From Silene noctiflora (lineage: Eukaryota; Streptophyta; Magnoliopsida; Caryophyllales; Caryophyllaceae): DNA of 42,757 nucleotides. This document shows, piece by piece, positions 10,461 to 20,460 of this stretch (position 1 is the stretch's first letter; the number at the start of each line of letters is the position of its first letter). The stretch lies in the NCBI GenBank assembly GCA_009801015.1, contig VHZZ01006022.1, positions 23,608-66,364 on the forward strand, in the 5' to 3' direction. The notes under the pieces are model-generated. The model did not search any database and had not been told where the DNA came from. It was given only the letters and a program-made list of their open reading frames with translations. The translations under genes were made by a program, and so were the position numbers.

Positions 10461-10877
10461 ATAGTAACTACTCATGGCTTTTATTTATTGGTTTTAAACG
10501 TGAAATGGTTTTACATGAGACTTTCTCAACAAAGAATGTGACAAGGAAAGCTTATAATAACAAAATATCTGACGTTTTCAACAACCCGGTTGTCGACTGT
10601 GAACATCCTTATTTACGGAAAAAAGAAAAAGAAAATTCAAACCAAATTGTTTGTCACATAACGGTTTTAGCTTAACTCGTTATAAAAATAGTGAGTTTGC
10701 AACCTTTCGTTTGGGTAATAACACGACCCTCGAAATATGGTCATGTTACCGTCTTCCCCAAGACTAATTGTTTCCGCAAAACTAGCTTGATTCCCTTCCT
10801 CACCCTTTGGTTCGAAGACAAATTCTCAGACGGCGTATTTCGTTTAAAGGCTTCAGGCGGGCCATATATAGTCATAA

Positions 10878-11000
10878 CTTATATGACCATTTTTATGGTC
10901 AAACGTGACCATTTTTAAATGATACATAATATTTTATTTTACCATAACAATGTTATCATTTAAAAATGGTGACATTTATCCATAAAAATGGTCACATAAG
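10878..11000. mobile_element. Near-perfect 50-bp-arm hairpin (foldback MITE or hairpin RNA source)
   Basis: The left arm 10878-10926 (starting CTTATATGACCATTTTTATG) matches the reverse complement of 10951-11000 with only a handful of differences. The spacer is about 24 bp. There is no coding capacity. Related GGTCAT/ATGACC words occur near 2587-2620. The structure is typical of a tiny MITE. A young hairpin small-RNA locus is the alternative. Confidence 0.7.
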
Positions 11001-11323
11001 GCTCACAGAATAGGTCGTCTAAAGTGAGACCTACGATTGATCGAATGACGGGTTTGATCATTGTCTCAATTTAATAAATTTAATTTCTGACGTCTTTAGT
11101 CTCTACCCTATTCTACTAATTCAAATTCAGGTAGTATTCTTGTCAATCTTTGTTGATGTTTTCTTTTGCTTTATTTTGGTGACATTTTTGAGTCAATAAA
11201 CAAGTTTGATAGGTTACCGTTGTTTCTGGGGCAGATCTAAGGGGGGTCCGAGGGGGCAGGTGTCCCCTATGAAGTTTCAAAAATAAATATTTATAAGTAT
11301 CTATAGTATATAATAATTTACTA

Positions 11324-11379
11324 TGGCATAGTTGGTAGGAGTGTGAGAGTCTTATCTAGGAGATATGAGGTTCGATTCT
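11324..11379 (+). repeat. tRNA-derived fragment (A and B boxes) inside a repeat
   Basis: TGGCATAGTTGG (11324-11335) is a perfect pol III A box (TRGCNNAGYNGG). GGTTCGATTCT (11369-11379) is a one-mismatch B box, 45 bp further on. No acceptor stem can be formed, so this is not a working tRNA gene. It sits in a larger repeat-like stretch (about 11225-11665) bordered by G-rich GGGGGGTCCGAGGGGGC and GTGTCCCCT on the left and by a second GTGTCCCCT on the right. A SINE or tRNA-like captured fragment is likely. Confidence 0.5.
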
Positions 11380-12446
11380 TGCTATTTACAAATTTTGATA
11401 ATTTATTTATTAATAAATCCAATACTAAAGTGTATTATATTCTACAAAAGAGAGTATTATTTTTACGTATTTTAGAGAAAACATTATTTTTTTTTAAAAA
11501 GATATGTATAGAACCAATTATTTTTTTTCATTCTTTTACTCGTATATAATAATTAATTTAGGAAAAAAAAACTTTGAAATATAAAATTGTTGTCTTAAAC
11601 GCGCGTAAATAAGGCGTCAAAAAATTTTTAGTGTCCCCTAACACTAAATTCCGGGCGGATCATGGGATCCCATATTGTATAATATTTGTATTGTTTAAGT
11701 GTTGTAGAATCATAGTGGTTATATACTGATAATTGATCGAGTGACTAATAATTGAACACTGATCGTGGGAATGGAGAATGTAATTAATCAAATTAAAGCT
11801 AATAACTTGTACGTGCATGAGTGCATCCTCTATTGGATGGTAGTCGTCAACAAACACAATCGTATTTTGAATCATTCGGAAACATTCTCTCTATTAAGCA
11901 TGCATGGGAGACGATACTACCAAAACCCGACCCCTGAAGACTTTTAATCAATGTGGGTACTATATAGGATTCTAAGAAAATCTTACCCTTGCGCTAGTAA
12001 CACAAAAGGCCGTTTCCGTTTCCGAATAATTTGTGCTACTGTCTTCTGTGATAACCAGAGCTTTTAGGTGATTAAGAAATGATAATAAAAGAGTTCGTGC
12101 ATGCAACTATAAATCTTGCCTTGTTTAATCATCCAATTAATCATAATATAATCACAACTACTTGAATCATTTGACCATTTCTAGACTACTAATGATGGTT
12201 GTTAAATTGTTAATTACATATTAATCATATACACATTCATACTGTATCCTTTCCTAAGAACAACCTGCAGATAAACAAGGTTTGACTAATACTTCTGTCT
12301 GCTGTCTCCTTAATCATTTGCTTCATTCTTTGTTGTTCATCATTAATGGGGCTTCACTCAACTCTTTCATTTTCCTTTTCGCTTCTTCGATCTTTTTTCG
12401 CTTTCTTGCTTCCTTGTGTACAATACTATCTTCCTTAAAACATTCC

Positions 12447-14804
12447 ATGAGGATCAAAACTATATATGTTTCAGAAATCATTTCCTGTTCCGTGAATGTC
12501 GTTTTTCTTTTCGCAGTTTTTTCACTGCTAATGAAGGTTACTGGTTTTGGTTCGTCCTCTACGATTGCTGTCACCTATGGTTCTAATAACTCCGTCTGTG
12601 GAATTCTCGCTGGGAAGTCTTCACAAAGTATCCAATGTTTCCAAGGGGACGGAACATTTTCCGTCTTGCCAAATGTCTCATTCGAGAGACTAGCTGGTGG
12701 GAAGAATATGTTCTGTGGATTGACTTCAGGTGGTGCTGACATCTTCTGTTGGGATAACTTAACTTCTCGAGTCGAGAATATATATCACAATCCGCTTTCC
12801 CCATTGACTGATCTAACAGTTGGAAATGATCGAGTTTGTGCATTACAGGGTAAAACAAGCATTATCCAGTGCTGGAAAAGAGGAGGATTCTCGGGTCGAC
12901 CTGTCTTTCTACAGCCTGAGGGAGAGACTACTTTCCAGAGCATCACATCTGGTGACGGGTTTTCCTGTGGGATAGCGAGGGATGAAAGAAACCTGTTGTG
13001 TTGGGGTGAAAGCGGAATAGGAGACTTTATCGAAGCTCAATTTTGGAATATGTCAATGTTAAGCGTAGTTGCTGGGAAATCGCATGTTTGTGGGATTGCT
13101 GTGTCTGGTATATTAATATGTAAAGGGAACAATGATGCAGGACAACTGAACATCCCTTCAGTTTCGAACACCCCTTTTTACTATTCTGCCCTTGCTCTCG
13201 GAGGGACCTACACCTGTGGGTTGACGAGAAGTAATGGCTCGGTAGTTTGTTGGGGTAGGGGTGTTGAAGGGAATGTACCAGTTGTCTCGTTCGTGTCCAT
13301 AGTAGGTGCCTTAGATTTTACATGTGGGTTGAGAACTGATAACTTAACAATTCTGTGTTGGGGTTCGGGTTGGTCTGGTATGTTCAAATTCAATTCTTCT
13401 CTTCTTTTGCCATCTGTGATTCCCGGTCCATTACAGCTCGGACGTAATATGGGATCTCACGTAAAATACTCGGAAGTTGCAGGCCCCGGAATCTCACCCA
13501 TACCATCACCTGTTTCAGCATCATTACCTTCAAAGAAAGATTACCGGCCCTTCTGGGCATATGAGGTATTTGGGATAGTCGGAATGCTGTCTGGGTTTTG
13601 CGCGCTATGTTACTTCATATACCTGAGAAAATCGCGTTCACCAGAGAAAAAGGTCCAGGAGGTTAAGCCAAAGGAGCTTACTTCCATTGGAAGCAAATCT
13701 AGCAATGGAAGCAACAATGTGGATTATTCACCTTTCATAGCAAGCAATCCTTCTAGCGCGCCTCAGTCAAGATCATCATCAATCACTCAGCTAAGCTCTT
13801 TGGCTTCAGGGCGTGAGAGGAATTGGGAGAACGCGTTCAAACATGTTGAGAAAGCCGAGGTATTCACCCTAACAGAGCTAGCTCGTGCGACAAGGAACTT
13901 CTCCTTGGAGAACAAGATTGGGAGAGGGAGTTTTGGGACTGTGTATAGAGGTAAACTGCCTGATAATCGCGAGGTGGCTGTCAAAAGGGAAATAATTTGC
14001 AGAACGAAGGAGCGGGAGTATGCTTTTGAGTCGGAATTGACCTTGTTGTCCCGGGTTCACCACAAGCATTTGGTGAGTCTAGTCGGGTTTTGTGAAGAAA
14101 ACAGTGAGAGGCTTTTGGTGTATGAGTTTATGGCAAATGGTGCCTTACATGATATGTTGCATAACAGTCCGAGAAATGAGAACGGATTTCTTGATTCTTG
14201 GAAAATGAGAATTAAGATCGCGTTGGATGCTGCCAGAGGGATTGAATACCTCCATAACTACGCGGTCCCACCTATAATCCACCGAGATATCAAGACGTCA
14301 AACATACTTCTAGACGGGAATTGGGTTGGGAGAGTCTCGGATTTTGGGTTGTCCCTTAAGGGACCTGAGAGCGAGGAAGGGAGTATGTCAATCAAGGCTG
14401 TTGGGACAGTCGGTTACATTGATCCTGAGTACTATGTGCTTAAGGTCTTGACCACCAAAAGTGATGTGTATGGTTTCGGAGTTGTTTTGTTGGAACTTTT
14501 GACAGGGAAAAAGGCCTTGTTTAAGGAAAGCGAAGGAAATGGACCCACAGGAGTGGTGGAGTATGCGGGACCCTTCATCGTGGCAGGGGAAGTGTCGAAG
14601 GTGCTGGATAAGCGAGTAGTGCAGCCGGTGATGAATGAGGCCGAGGCTGTGGAGCTTGTTGCTTACACTGCAATGATGTGTGTCAATTTGGAAGGAAAAG
14701 AAAGGCCAACAATGTCTGATGTTGTTTCTAACTTAGAGCGGGCGTTAGCTCTCTGTACTGGTAGCTCCGGTACATTCTCTCCGAATTTTTATTCCTTCAA
14801 TTAG
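12447..14804 (+). CDS. CRINKLY4-related receptor-like kinase (CCR3/CCR4 type)
   Basis: Intronless, 785 aa from the ATG at 12447. The frame is open upstream to 12282 but contains no ATG there. Residues 1-34 are a signal peptide. The ectodomain (about 36-310) starts with SSSTIAVTYGS and has seven crinkly (RCC1-like) repeats, each with the C-G-[IL]...[ILV]-x-C-[WFK] pattern. A membrane span lies at about 372-392. The Ser/Thr kinase (about 490-770) keeps the glycine loop GRGSFGTVYRG, VAVK lysine (513), HRD with Asp614 in HRDIKTSN, DFG (Asp632) and GTVGYIDPEYY, so it should be active. The family perceives signals at the plasma membrane. ACR4/CR4 control epidermal and root formative divisions, while the related CCRs are less understood. 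Unusually, the cysteine-rich TNFR-like module expected between repeats and membrane is absent: no cysteine occurs from residue 305 to the membrane span. It converges on PLC. Confidence 0.95.
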   Translation: MRIKTIYVSEIISCSVNVVFLFAVFSLLMKVTGFGSSSTIAVTYGSNNSVCGILAGKSSQSIQCFQGDGTFSVLPNVSFERLAGGKNMFCGLTSGGADIFCWDNLTSRVENIYHNPLSPLTDLTVGNDRVCALQGKTSIIQCWKRGGFSGRPVFLQPEGETTFQSITSGDGFSCGIARDERNLLCWGESGIGDFIEAQFWNMSMLSVVAGKSHVCGIAVSGILICKGNNDAGQLNIPSVSNTPFYYSALALGGTYTCGLTRSNGSVVCWGRGVEGNVPVVSFVSIVGALDFTCGLRTDNLTILCWGSGWSGMFKFNSSLLLPSVIPGPLQLGRNMGSHVKYSEVAGPGISPIPSPVSASLPSKKDYRPFWAYEVFGIVGMLSGFCALCYFIYLRKSRSPEKKVQEVKPKELTSIGSKSSNGSNNVDYSPFIASNPSSAPQSRSSSITQLSSLASGRERNWENAFKHVEKAEVFTLTELARATRNFSLENKIGRGSFGTVYRGKLPDNREVAVKREIICRTKEREYAFESELTLLSRVHHKHLVSLVGFCEENSERLLVYEFMANGALHDMLHNSPRNENGFLDSWKMRIKIALDAARGIEYLHNYAVPPIIHRDIKTSNILLDGNWVGRVSDFGLSLKGPESEEGSMSIKAVGTVGYIDPEYYVLKVLTTKSDVYGFGVVLLELLTGKKALFKESEGNGPTGVVEYAGPFIVAGEVSKVLDKRVVQPVMNEAEAVELVAYTAMMCVNLEGKERPTMSDVVSNLERALALCTGSSGTFSPNFYSFN

Positions 14805-15252
14805 AATGAATGAGTTGCCTAGACTTCTTTTGGTAGTCTGTAAGTTTTTACTTTCAGGATATTTTTTTTTTCTTTTTATCTTAGTTTGTATTTGTCATGG
14901 TACAAAACATCGGTTTTAGTCTTGATCTGGATTCATCGTCTTAGCCATGGATGTTGTAGCAACATTCGAAACTCTTGCAAATCTGTCAGACAATTGCATG
15001 ATGCTGCATTACTGCTTAAATTTACAGAAACTACAGAATGCATAAGAGAAGTTTTCGTCAAATGAGTTCTTATCATTGAATTAGTTGTTCAGAATCGAAC
15101 CGACATTATACACATTTTAATTAGTTGTTCAGCATTGTACACATACAATCAAGTTGGATAACAAACTAGCTGAAGATCATCTACAGTACAAAACCTTTTT
15201 CACATTGTGTATCTAAGTATGATTTTAATGTCTAAAATACATAATGGTAATC
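14805..15252. other. Convergent 3' intergenic region (CRINKLY4-like / PLC)
   Basis: Holds the 3' untranslated regions of two converging genes. AATTAGTTGTTCAG occurs twice (about 15080 and 15119). No gene seen. Confidence 0.7.
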
Positions 15253-18200
15253 TCAGATGAACTGAAACTGTATGAGTAATTTTACATACTTGTATTTCCG
15301 TCCCTTCTTGTCGTACAAGGGAATTGCTCGAATACCACTCCGCAATTCTGACACTGGCAAGCAAGTCTGACCTCCAAAATCATGTCTTCCACTCATGTTA
15401 TAGTCCCGAACTTCAATTCTCAAAAGTGCGAGTTCAGGCACTGTTAATGGGAACTCGAACTCTCTGTTCCATGTCGGAATCCATTCATCCTCCATAGGCT
15501 TTGTCTTTACCTTCTTATTATCAGCTGGCACTCCTAATATTTGAACCTAGCCATAAAAAAAACACAACTTCCTCAGTATAATGCGAATCTAATCTACTGC
15601 AAAAACCTTGTGAGTACTGTACGAGACAGTCTTACATGTGAGAACAACAAACCTAAATCCGTATTTATTCTTCATTTAATTATTTACTGAGATCTTTTAG
15701 CATCTGACCTTAGCAAAGAAATCTGGTGGCGAGAACGCATCAAAATGGGTGCGCCGGAACTCCAAATGCCATCCATCTCCCATGTATACCTTCACCTGTT
15801 TATCAGTACAAAGATTATAAAGATGGCAAAACACACATTTGCTTGTGAAAAAGACCTAATCTGCATCTTGATCATACATTACAGTAGTAGACGAACCACT
15901 GACCTTCAATGTTTTCTTGACTTGGCGACTTATGTTTGGGTTAAAAACCTCGTTTTTGGGACCGGCATTCAAAAGCAAATCTGGCTTTTTCACATAACCA
16001 CACCCTCCATTAGCTCTGAACATTCCTTGCATGATCCAAAGGTATTTTCCGTAGCCCTATAGTGTACAGAATGCAGAAATCAGAAATGACTGTCAGCATA
16101 AAAAAACTCGTCAACATTAAGCTATTGCCTTAAACACGCCCGACTAAGGCAGTGTAGGGGTCAGATTATAAGAAGGGGAGACATTTTACGTCGATATTGC
16201 ACATGCAATATTTTTCTGATGTAAGAAGTGCAGAACTGCAGAAGTGAGAGATGTAAACCTGCATATTGAAAGCAACCATTTGAACCCCATGTGTCCATCC
16301 GAGGAGAGGATTGTAATTTGAAGATAAAATTCGTGTACCCTTTGGGTATACTCTGAGTAAATTTGTCTGAGTAAACCTACAGGAGATGAAGCAGAGAGAT
16401 ACGTCTGAAGGTCAGTGAGTCATCTTACGTTATTCCATAAACTCTAAAGCCGAAGAACAATGAGCCTTGGACTTCAGAAATAGTCTCATTAATCATAAGC
16501 ATTCTGAAATGTACTGAAAACTGTATTTACTGACCGAATGATATCAGGTCCATGAGTTTTGATAGCATTCTGCAGTTTTTGCTCTCCAAGGCTCAAACGA
16601 GCCGCTCTCTTAGAATCACCTCTCAGCAAGTTAGCCAATCCACCTTTTCCCTTGACCTTATGAACTGAAATCAAGTCTCTATACTCGGAAACCGATCCCT
16701 CTTCCTCTTCTTCCTCCATCTCATTTTGCTGCTAAAGCGGTTTTTATTAATATCCATTGACAGAAATTTAAACAACGAAAATTCAGGCAACAGGACATTA
16801 AGCTAACCTTGTCCTGTATAAGAATTTCTTTTCTCTTTGTGAACCCACCTCCATTTCCTATTGATTTTCCGGATATATTTACACAACGATACACCTTTTG
16901 CTCATTGTTTTCTTCTTCTTTGAGATTGTCAAAGGATTCTTTCGGTGGTTTGGTGGATATCAAAATCTTCCTCTTTAATGATTCAGGTGAAGGGAATTCT
17001 TGGAAATCCATGCTTGGGAAGAGCATATCTCCAAATGTTTTTGTGACCATCTGAATTTCAGGGAAGATCAAGTTAACATTGTTATGATATAACTGCAGTC
17101 ACGGTTAGAACTAACAAAACTGGCTCGATCCAAATTGACCCGACATGAACTAAAAGATCATCCAACCTGACTTAATCAGACCAGAAATGCCTCATTTTAC
17201 ACAAAGAGCTTCATACCCGCGACTCAAAAGTGACCTGATTGACCCGACCAGTAGCTAATGACCCACATATAACCCTACCCAACTGGCCCAAACCACCATT
17301 GACTCTACCCGAGATGACTAATATACAATAAAAACACTTTAACCATGACCCCAAGAAGGACCTGACGACTAATAATTATTTACCTGAAAATGACCAAACT
17401 GAACTCGAGTAGAATGAATCTGCCAGGTCTAGTTATGGCTGAAGAAACAGTGGACGACTCACCTGAGCAACTTTAGCCTGAAGCAAAGAGTCTAAGTGAT
17501 CTTCAAAAGTTATAATAACAGGATACTCCGAAGCATAGAAAGCATTTTCCTTAATTGCCTCCAAACACTTGATTAATTCTACTGGTGAAGTCATAGTCCT
17601 GTAATGTTTTCAGTAAGTTTACATTCACTTTAAATAACTCAAACTAATCCTCGGAAATTAAGAAGAGGGTGAAGAGGCATACCCTCCATGAAAAACTTCC
17701 ACATCATTCTTTTTAGAGTTAGGCCATAAATCAAGCTCGATGACCCTTACACCGGTCCTCAACGCATTCACGATGGGATCAATGCTGCTGTCACTACTCA
17801 GCTGATTGCCAGTCAAGTAGGAATTATGCCCTGTGTATAAGAAGTAATGAGCCAATGGGGCTGTCATGTCATGGTGCACCTGTAGAGATGAACATATAAT
17901 ATGTTCATAATTAGTCTAAACTCGCGATATAATCTCTGTTAACGTTTAAAAATCGCACTGATGACAAGGTTGCAAAATAAGGGCATCTCAGTACCACCCA
18001 GTGGCCCTATATCACAGCTGTTAATGCTGTTTCATTGATTTATACTTGGCCTGGGAAACCTCTATGTTTTCATTATGTAATTCTATATGATCCATTCTTA
18101 CACAATGTCATAGACACGGATCTCTAAGGCACTAGGGCAATGTCGATGTTACATGAAAATGTTAAGAAAATGTATAATACAGTAAGAAAGAAGGAAAGAA

Positions 18201-18518
18201 TAAAGATGTTACCCCAAGAGAAGCAAGAGGAGAGTTCAAGTCACCAAAAAGAAACCTAAAAAAGTGATCAAGATGAAGGCCTCTCCTGTGAAAAACATGC
18301 AGATGCTTAAGACTATGAAAAATAGCTTGAGCATCATCAAGTGTCGCCTCGTCTTCTCCTTGAAACTCCACCAGAAACTTATGAAGTTGTTCAACTGTCA
18401 TCACTCCATTCTCTGAATACTGATTAAACAAGTTCACAACGTCGACAGGAGGCTCAGCTATATTCAGCTTGAACATCCTCCTAAAACAAAAACAAAACCC
18501 AAATGCCTGTTTCGACAT
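15253..18518 (-). CDS. Phosphoinositide-specific phospholipase C (plant PI-PLC)
   Basis: Nine exons: 18518-18213, 17879-17683, 17598-17463, 17050-16808, 16731-16535, 16376-16259, 16056-15904, 15795-15709, 15546-15253. All junctions are GT-AG and in phase, giving 576 aa, the normal plant size. It hydrolyses plasma-membrane phosphoinositides to diacylglycerol and a soluble inositol phosphate in calcium-dependent signalling. An EF-hand-like N-terminus (about 20-100, beginning [14 protein letters not shown]) precedes the catalytic X domain with [16 protein letters not shown] (His120), VIELDLWP and the second histidine in FEDHL (His202). The linker is acidic (EEEEEE). The Y domain contains [22 protein letters not shown] (starting about 380) and a C2 domain ends the protein (about 450-576, with [16 protein letters not shown] and [10 protein letters not shown]). 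As in other plant PLCs there is no PH domain. Exon 5 has a tandem acceptor (TAGCAG). Confidence 0.95.
17110..17400. repeat. GACCCGACC-rich degenerate repeat in PLC intron 3
   Basis: The intron between PLC exons 3 and 4 is rich in TGACCCGAC, TGACCTGA and AACTGGC words, like the stretches at about 4500-5010 and (reverse strand) 3478-3750. It is probably an aged transposon of the same family. No termini could be fixed. Confidence 0.4.
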
Positions 18519-20460
18519 TCTTTTACTCTGTAAATCTTATCAACTCTTGAAAACATAGACCAGAGAAAACAGTTAGATGATATTCTGAAACATGTTTCAG
18601 AGTTCTTATATTATTTGCATTTTCGGAATAATCTTTTTTGCAAAGTAAGAATAAATTCTTCTTGTGTCTTAATCTCATTTTGTTTTTTATTCATCATTGG
18701 TCACATTTGTTATTGTTCTTATTGTATGATTAAATCTGAAATTATTGATTACAAAAATCCTGATATTTTTTCCAGGAAAACTGAAAAGACACGGTTCATA
18801 TAAAGTGTAGGAGATTCCCACTGTGGTCTTCCACTCTTCCTTTTGATGTTTTGTTTTCTTTAATCAATCTTATTTACAAAAGAGAATTTTCCATGAAGCC
18901 CACATCAACAAAAATAGATGACATCTACGCGACTACGTCCCATTTTGCATATCGCGTCTTTTTCAGAAAACCCGTCATGCAAAATGAGTTGTCTTACACT
19001 TTTACCCGTTATTATGGTTCCTATTTAATTTTTCATAACTACGTGTTTATGTAACCCAAATTCGACATAGAGGGTTTATTTAAAAACGATCCAGTTCACA
19101 CCGAAAAAGGCGCCTTAGATTGTATACCCGGAAAGTCTTGATCTCGTATTCTCGTACAAAGCTCATTGAAAAATAAAATGTGAATTCAAGAATTAAAGAC
19201 AACAATTAAGAAATACAAAGTAACCTAAAACTAGGGCATGTGTTAGATCATGCAGTCTAATTTATAGTTTCTTTTTAGTCAAAGAGATCTGACAATGCAT
19301 ATTTCCTGGAATTTTCAATGCTTTCCTGCAACAACTCTGTTAGATTATGCAATCAAATAGAGTACCACTATTAACATCAACAAACATGACCCTTTTATTA
19401 TCACCAGGGTGTTAATTATAGGCTCAAAACCGACCTCGTGCAGATGTCAACTAGTTTAGCTGGTAAAGTCATAAGAGGTGATACTCATGACCTAGGTTCA
19501 AATCCCGTTAGGCGTCAGCACCAGAAATCGCCCTTGTGACTTCCTTCAAACAAAAAATAAAAAAACCAACCTCGTCGTCTCAAAATAGTTTGAGACCGTG
19601 TTAAATTCAGTTAAAGTACGAGAATTTCACAATTATTCTAAACCTTTCCATCAACTTTCTCCTCGCCTCACACCTCTGCCTCTAAAAATACTTTTACCTG
19701 CATTAACAATTATTGGTGACCTTCCAAAAAAAATTATCCGACTGCATTATAATTACATTCACAATTAGGGTACTTTCCTAAAAATAATAATTAGGGGTTA
19801 CCTCCCAAGAAAGAGGTTCCCCTATAATAGCTTAACAATATAATCTGGAAAAGAGAGAGCGGAGACGATCTCCTGAGAAAGAAGCGTTGGGAATAATACT
19901 CGCAGAGTCGCAGTACAGCACTTGAGAGCGTGCAGGAATCAATCATATGACTGTAATAATCACCACTCAAAAGAGGCATCCGCAAACTAATACTGAAATA
20001 TTTGTATCAGACAGTCTTTCATGTGAGATCAACCATTAATCTTAAAATTGAATGTGGAATACATAACCATTTGGATTGCTCTTACACGTGAGATCTTCTC
20101 GTACAAAACTCACTAGTAATTTGTAAAGACGAAGTTACAGTGAAAATTTTCCAACTTAAAAGAAGTCAAAAACTGGTTAAACCAGCATTCAGAAATTCTA
20201 CTGCAACTGTGATTGCTCATCGGCCATCTGCATCAGCGCAAAGCCGCAAATTACAATTCTATGGTCTGCAACTATCCTAAACACCATGACCATAACTATA
20301 TACTTGCAATGTGTAGTAGAAACTGGCAAGAGATGTTATAGATCCAATAACCTTATTATATGCCATCTCCTGCACTTCGTTTGGGGTACTGTTATCGACA
20401 AACATCTCCCTCATAGGCTCGATGATAATTTTTCTGGTGTAAATCTATTTGTTGCGGGAC
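18519..20460. other. Intergenic region between GT90 3' end and PLC 5' end
   Basis: PLC promoter lies on the right-hand transcription side (18519 upward) and GT90 terminates at 20461. Apart from the SINE at 19440-19561 and a GAGATC/CATGTGAGA repeat word (about 20005-20110, like 15615-15650 and 20830-20930) I see no gene. Short frames here have no domain signal. Confidence 0.65.
19426..19575 (+). mobile_element. tRNA-derived SINE with 14-bp target-site duplication
   Basis: The element body is 19440-19561. A box TAGTTTAGCTGG (19452-19463) and B box GGTTCAAATCC (19495-19505) are both close to the pol III consensus and spaced 43 bp apart. After the tRNA part comes a short unrelated tail (CAGAAATCGCCCTTGTGACTT) and an A-rich end. 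The flanks AAAACCGACCTCGT (19426-19439) and AAAACCAACCTCGT (19562-19575) differ at one base, a classic LINE-machinery target duplication. A decayed relative lies at about 29930-30062. Confidence 0.85.

Larger units (their letters stand above)
6955..12446. other. Repeat-rich spacer between TRM-like and CRINKLY4-like genes
   Basis: No intact gene recognised in 5.5 kb. It contains the candidate pseudogene at 8142-8376, TGAAC- and AAT-rich satellite-like DNA (about 9070-10460), a near-perfect hairpin at 10878-11000 and a tRNA-derived fragment at 11324-11379. Around 8575-8710 there are short frames open on both strands bordered by splice-like sites (TTGCAG|GG on +, TATACAG|GG on -). They match nothing I recognise. 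11680-12440 shows nothing beyond AT-rich DNA. Confidence 0.65.

Noticed and set aside
10691..10918. 75-codon plus-strand frame
   Set aside because: Its end runs into the arm of the hairpin element at 10878 and there is no domain signal.
12282..12446. Upstream extension of the receptor-kinase frame
   Set aside because: The frame is open but begins with TTG and has no ATG. The first Met at 12447 is followed by a good signal peptide.
12323..14069. Antisense frames inside the receptor kinase
   Set aside because: Shadows of a strongly coding strand. No independent homology.
19440..19515. tRNA gene
   Set aside because: A and B boxes are present but no acceptor stem or anticodon arm forms. The A-rich tail and target duplication show a SINE.
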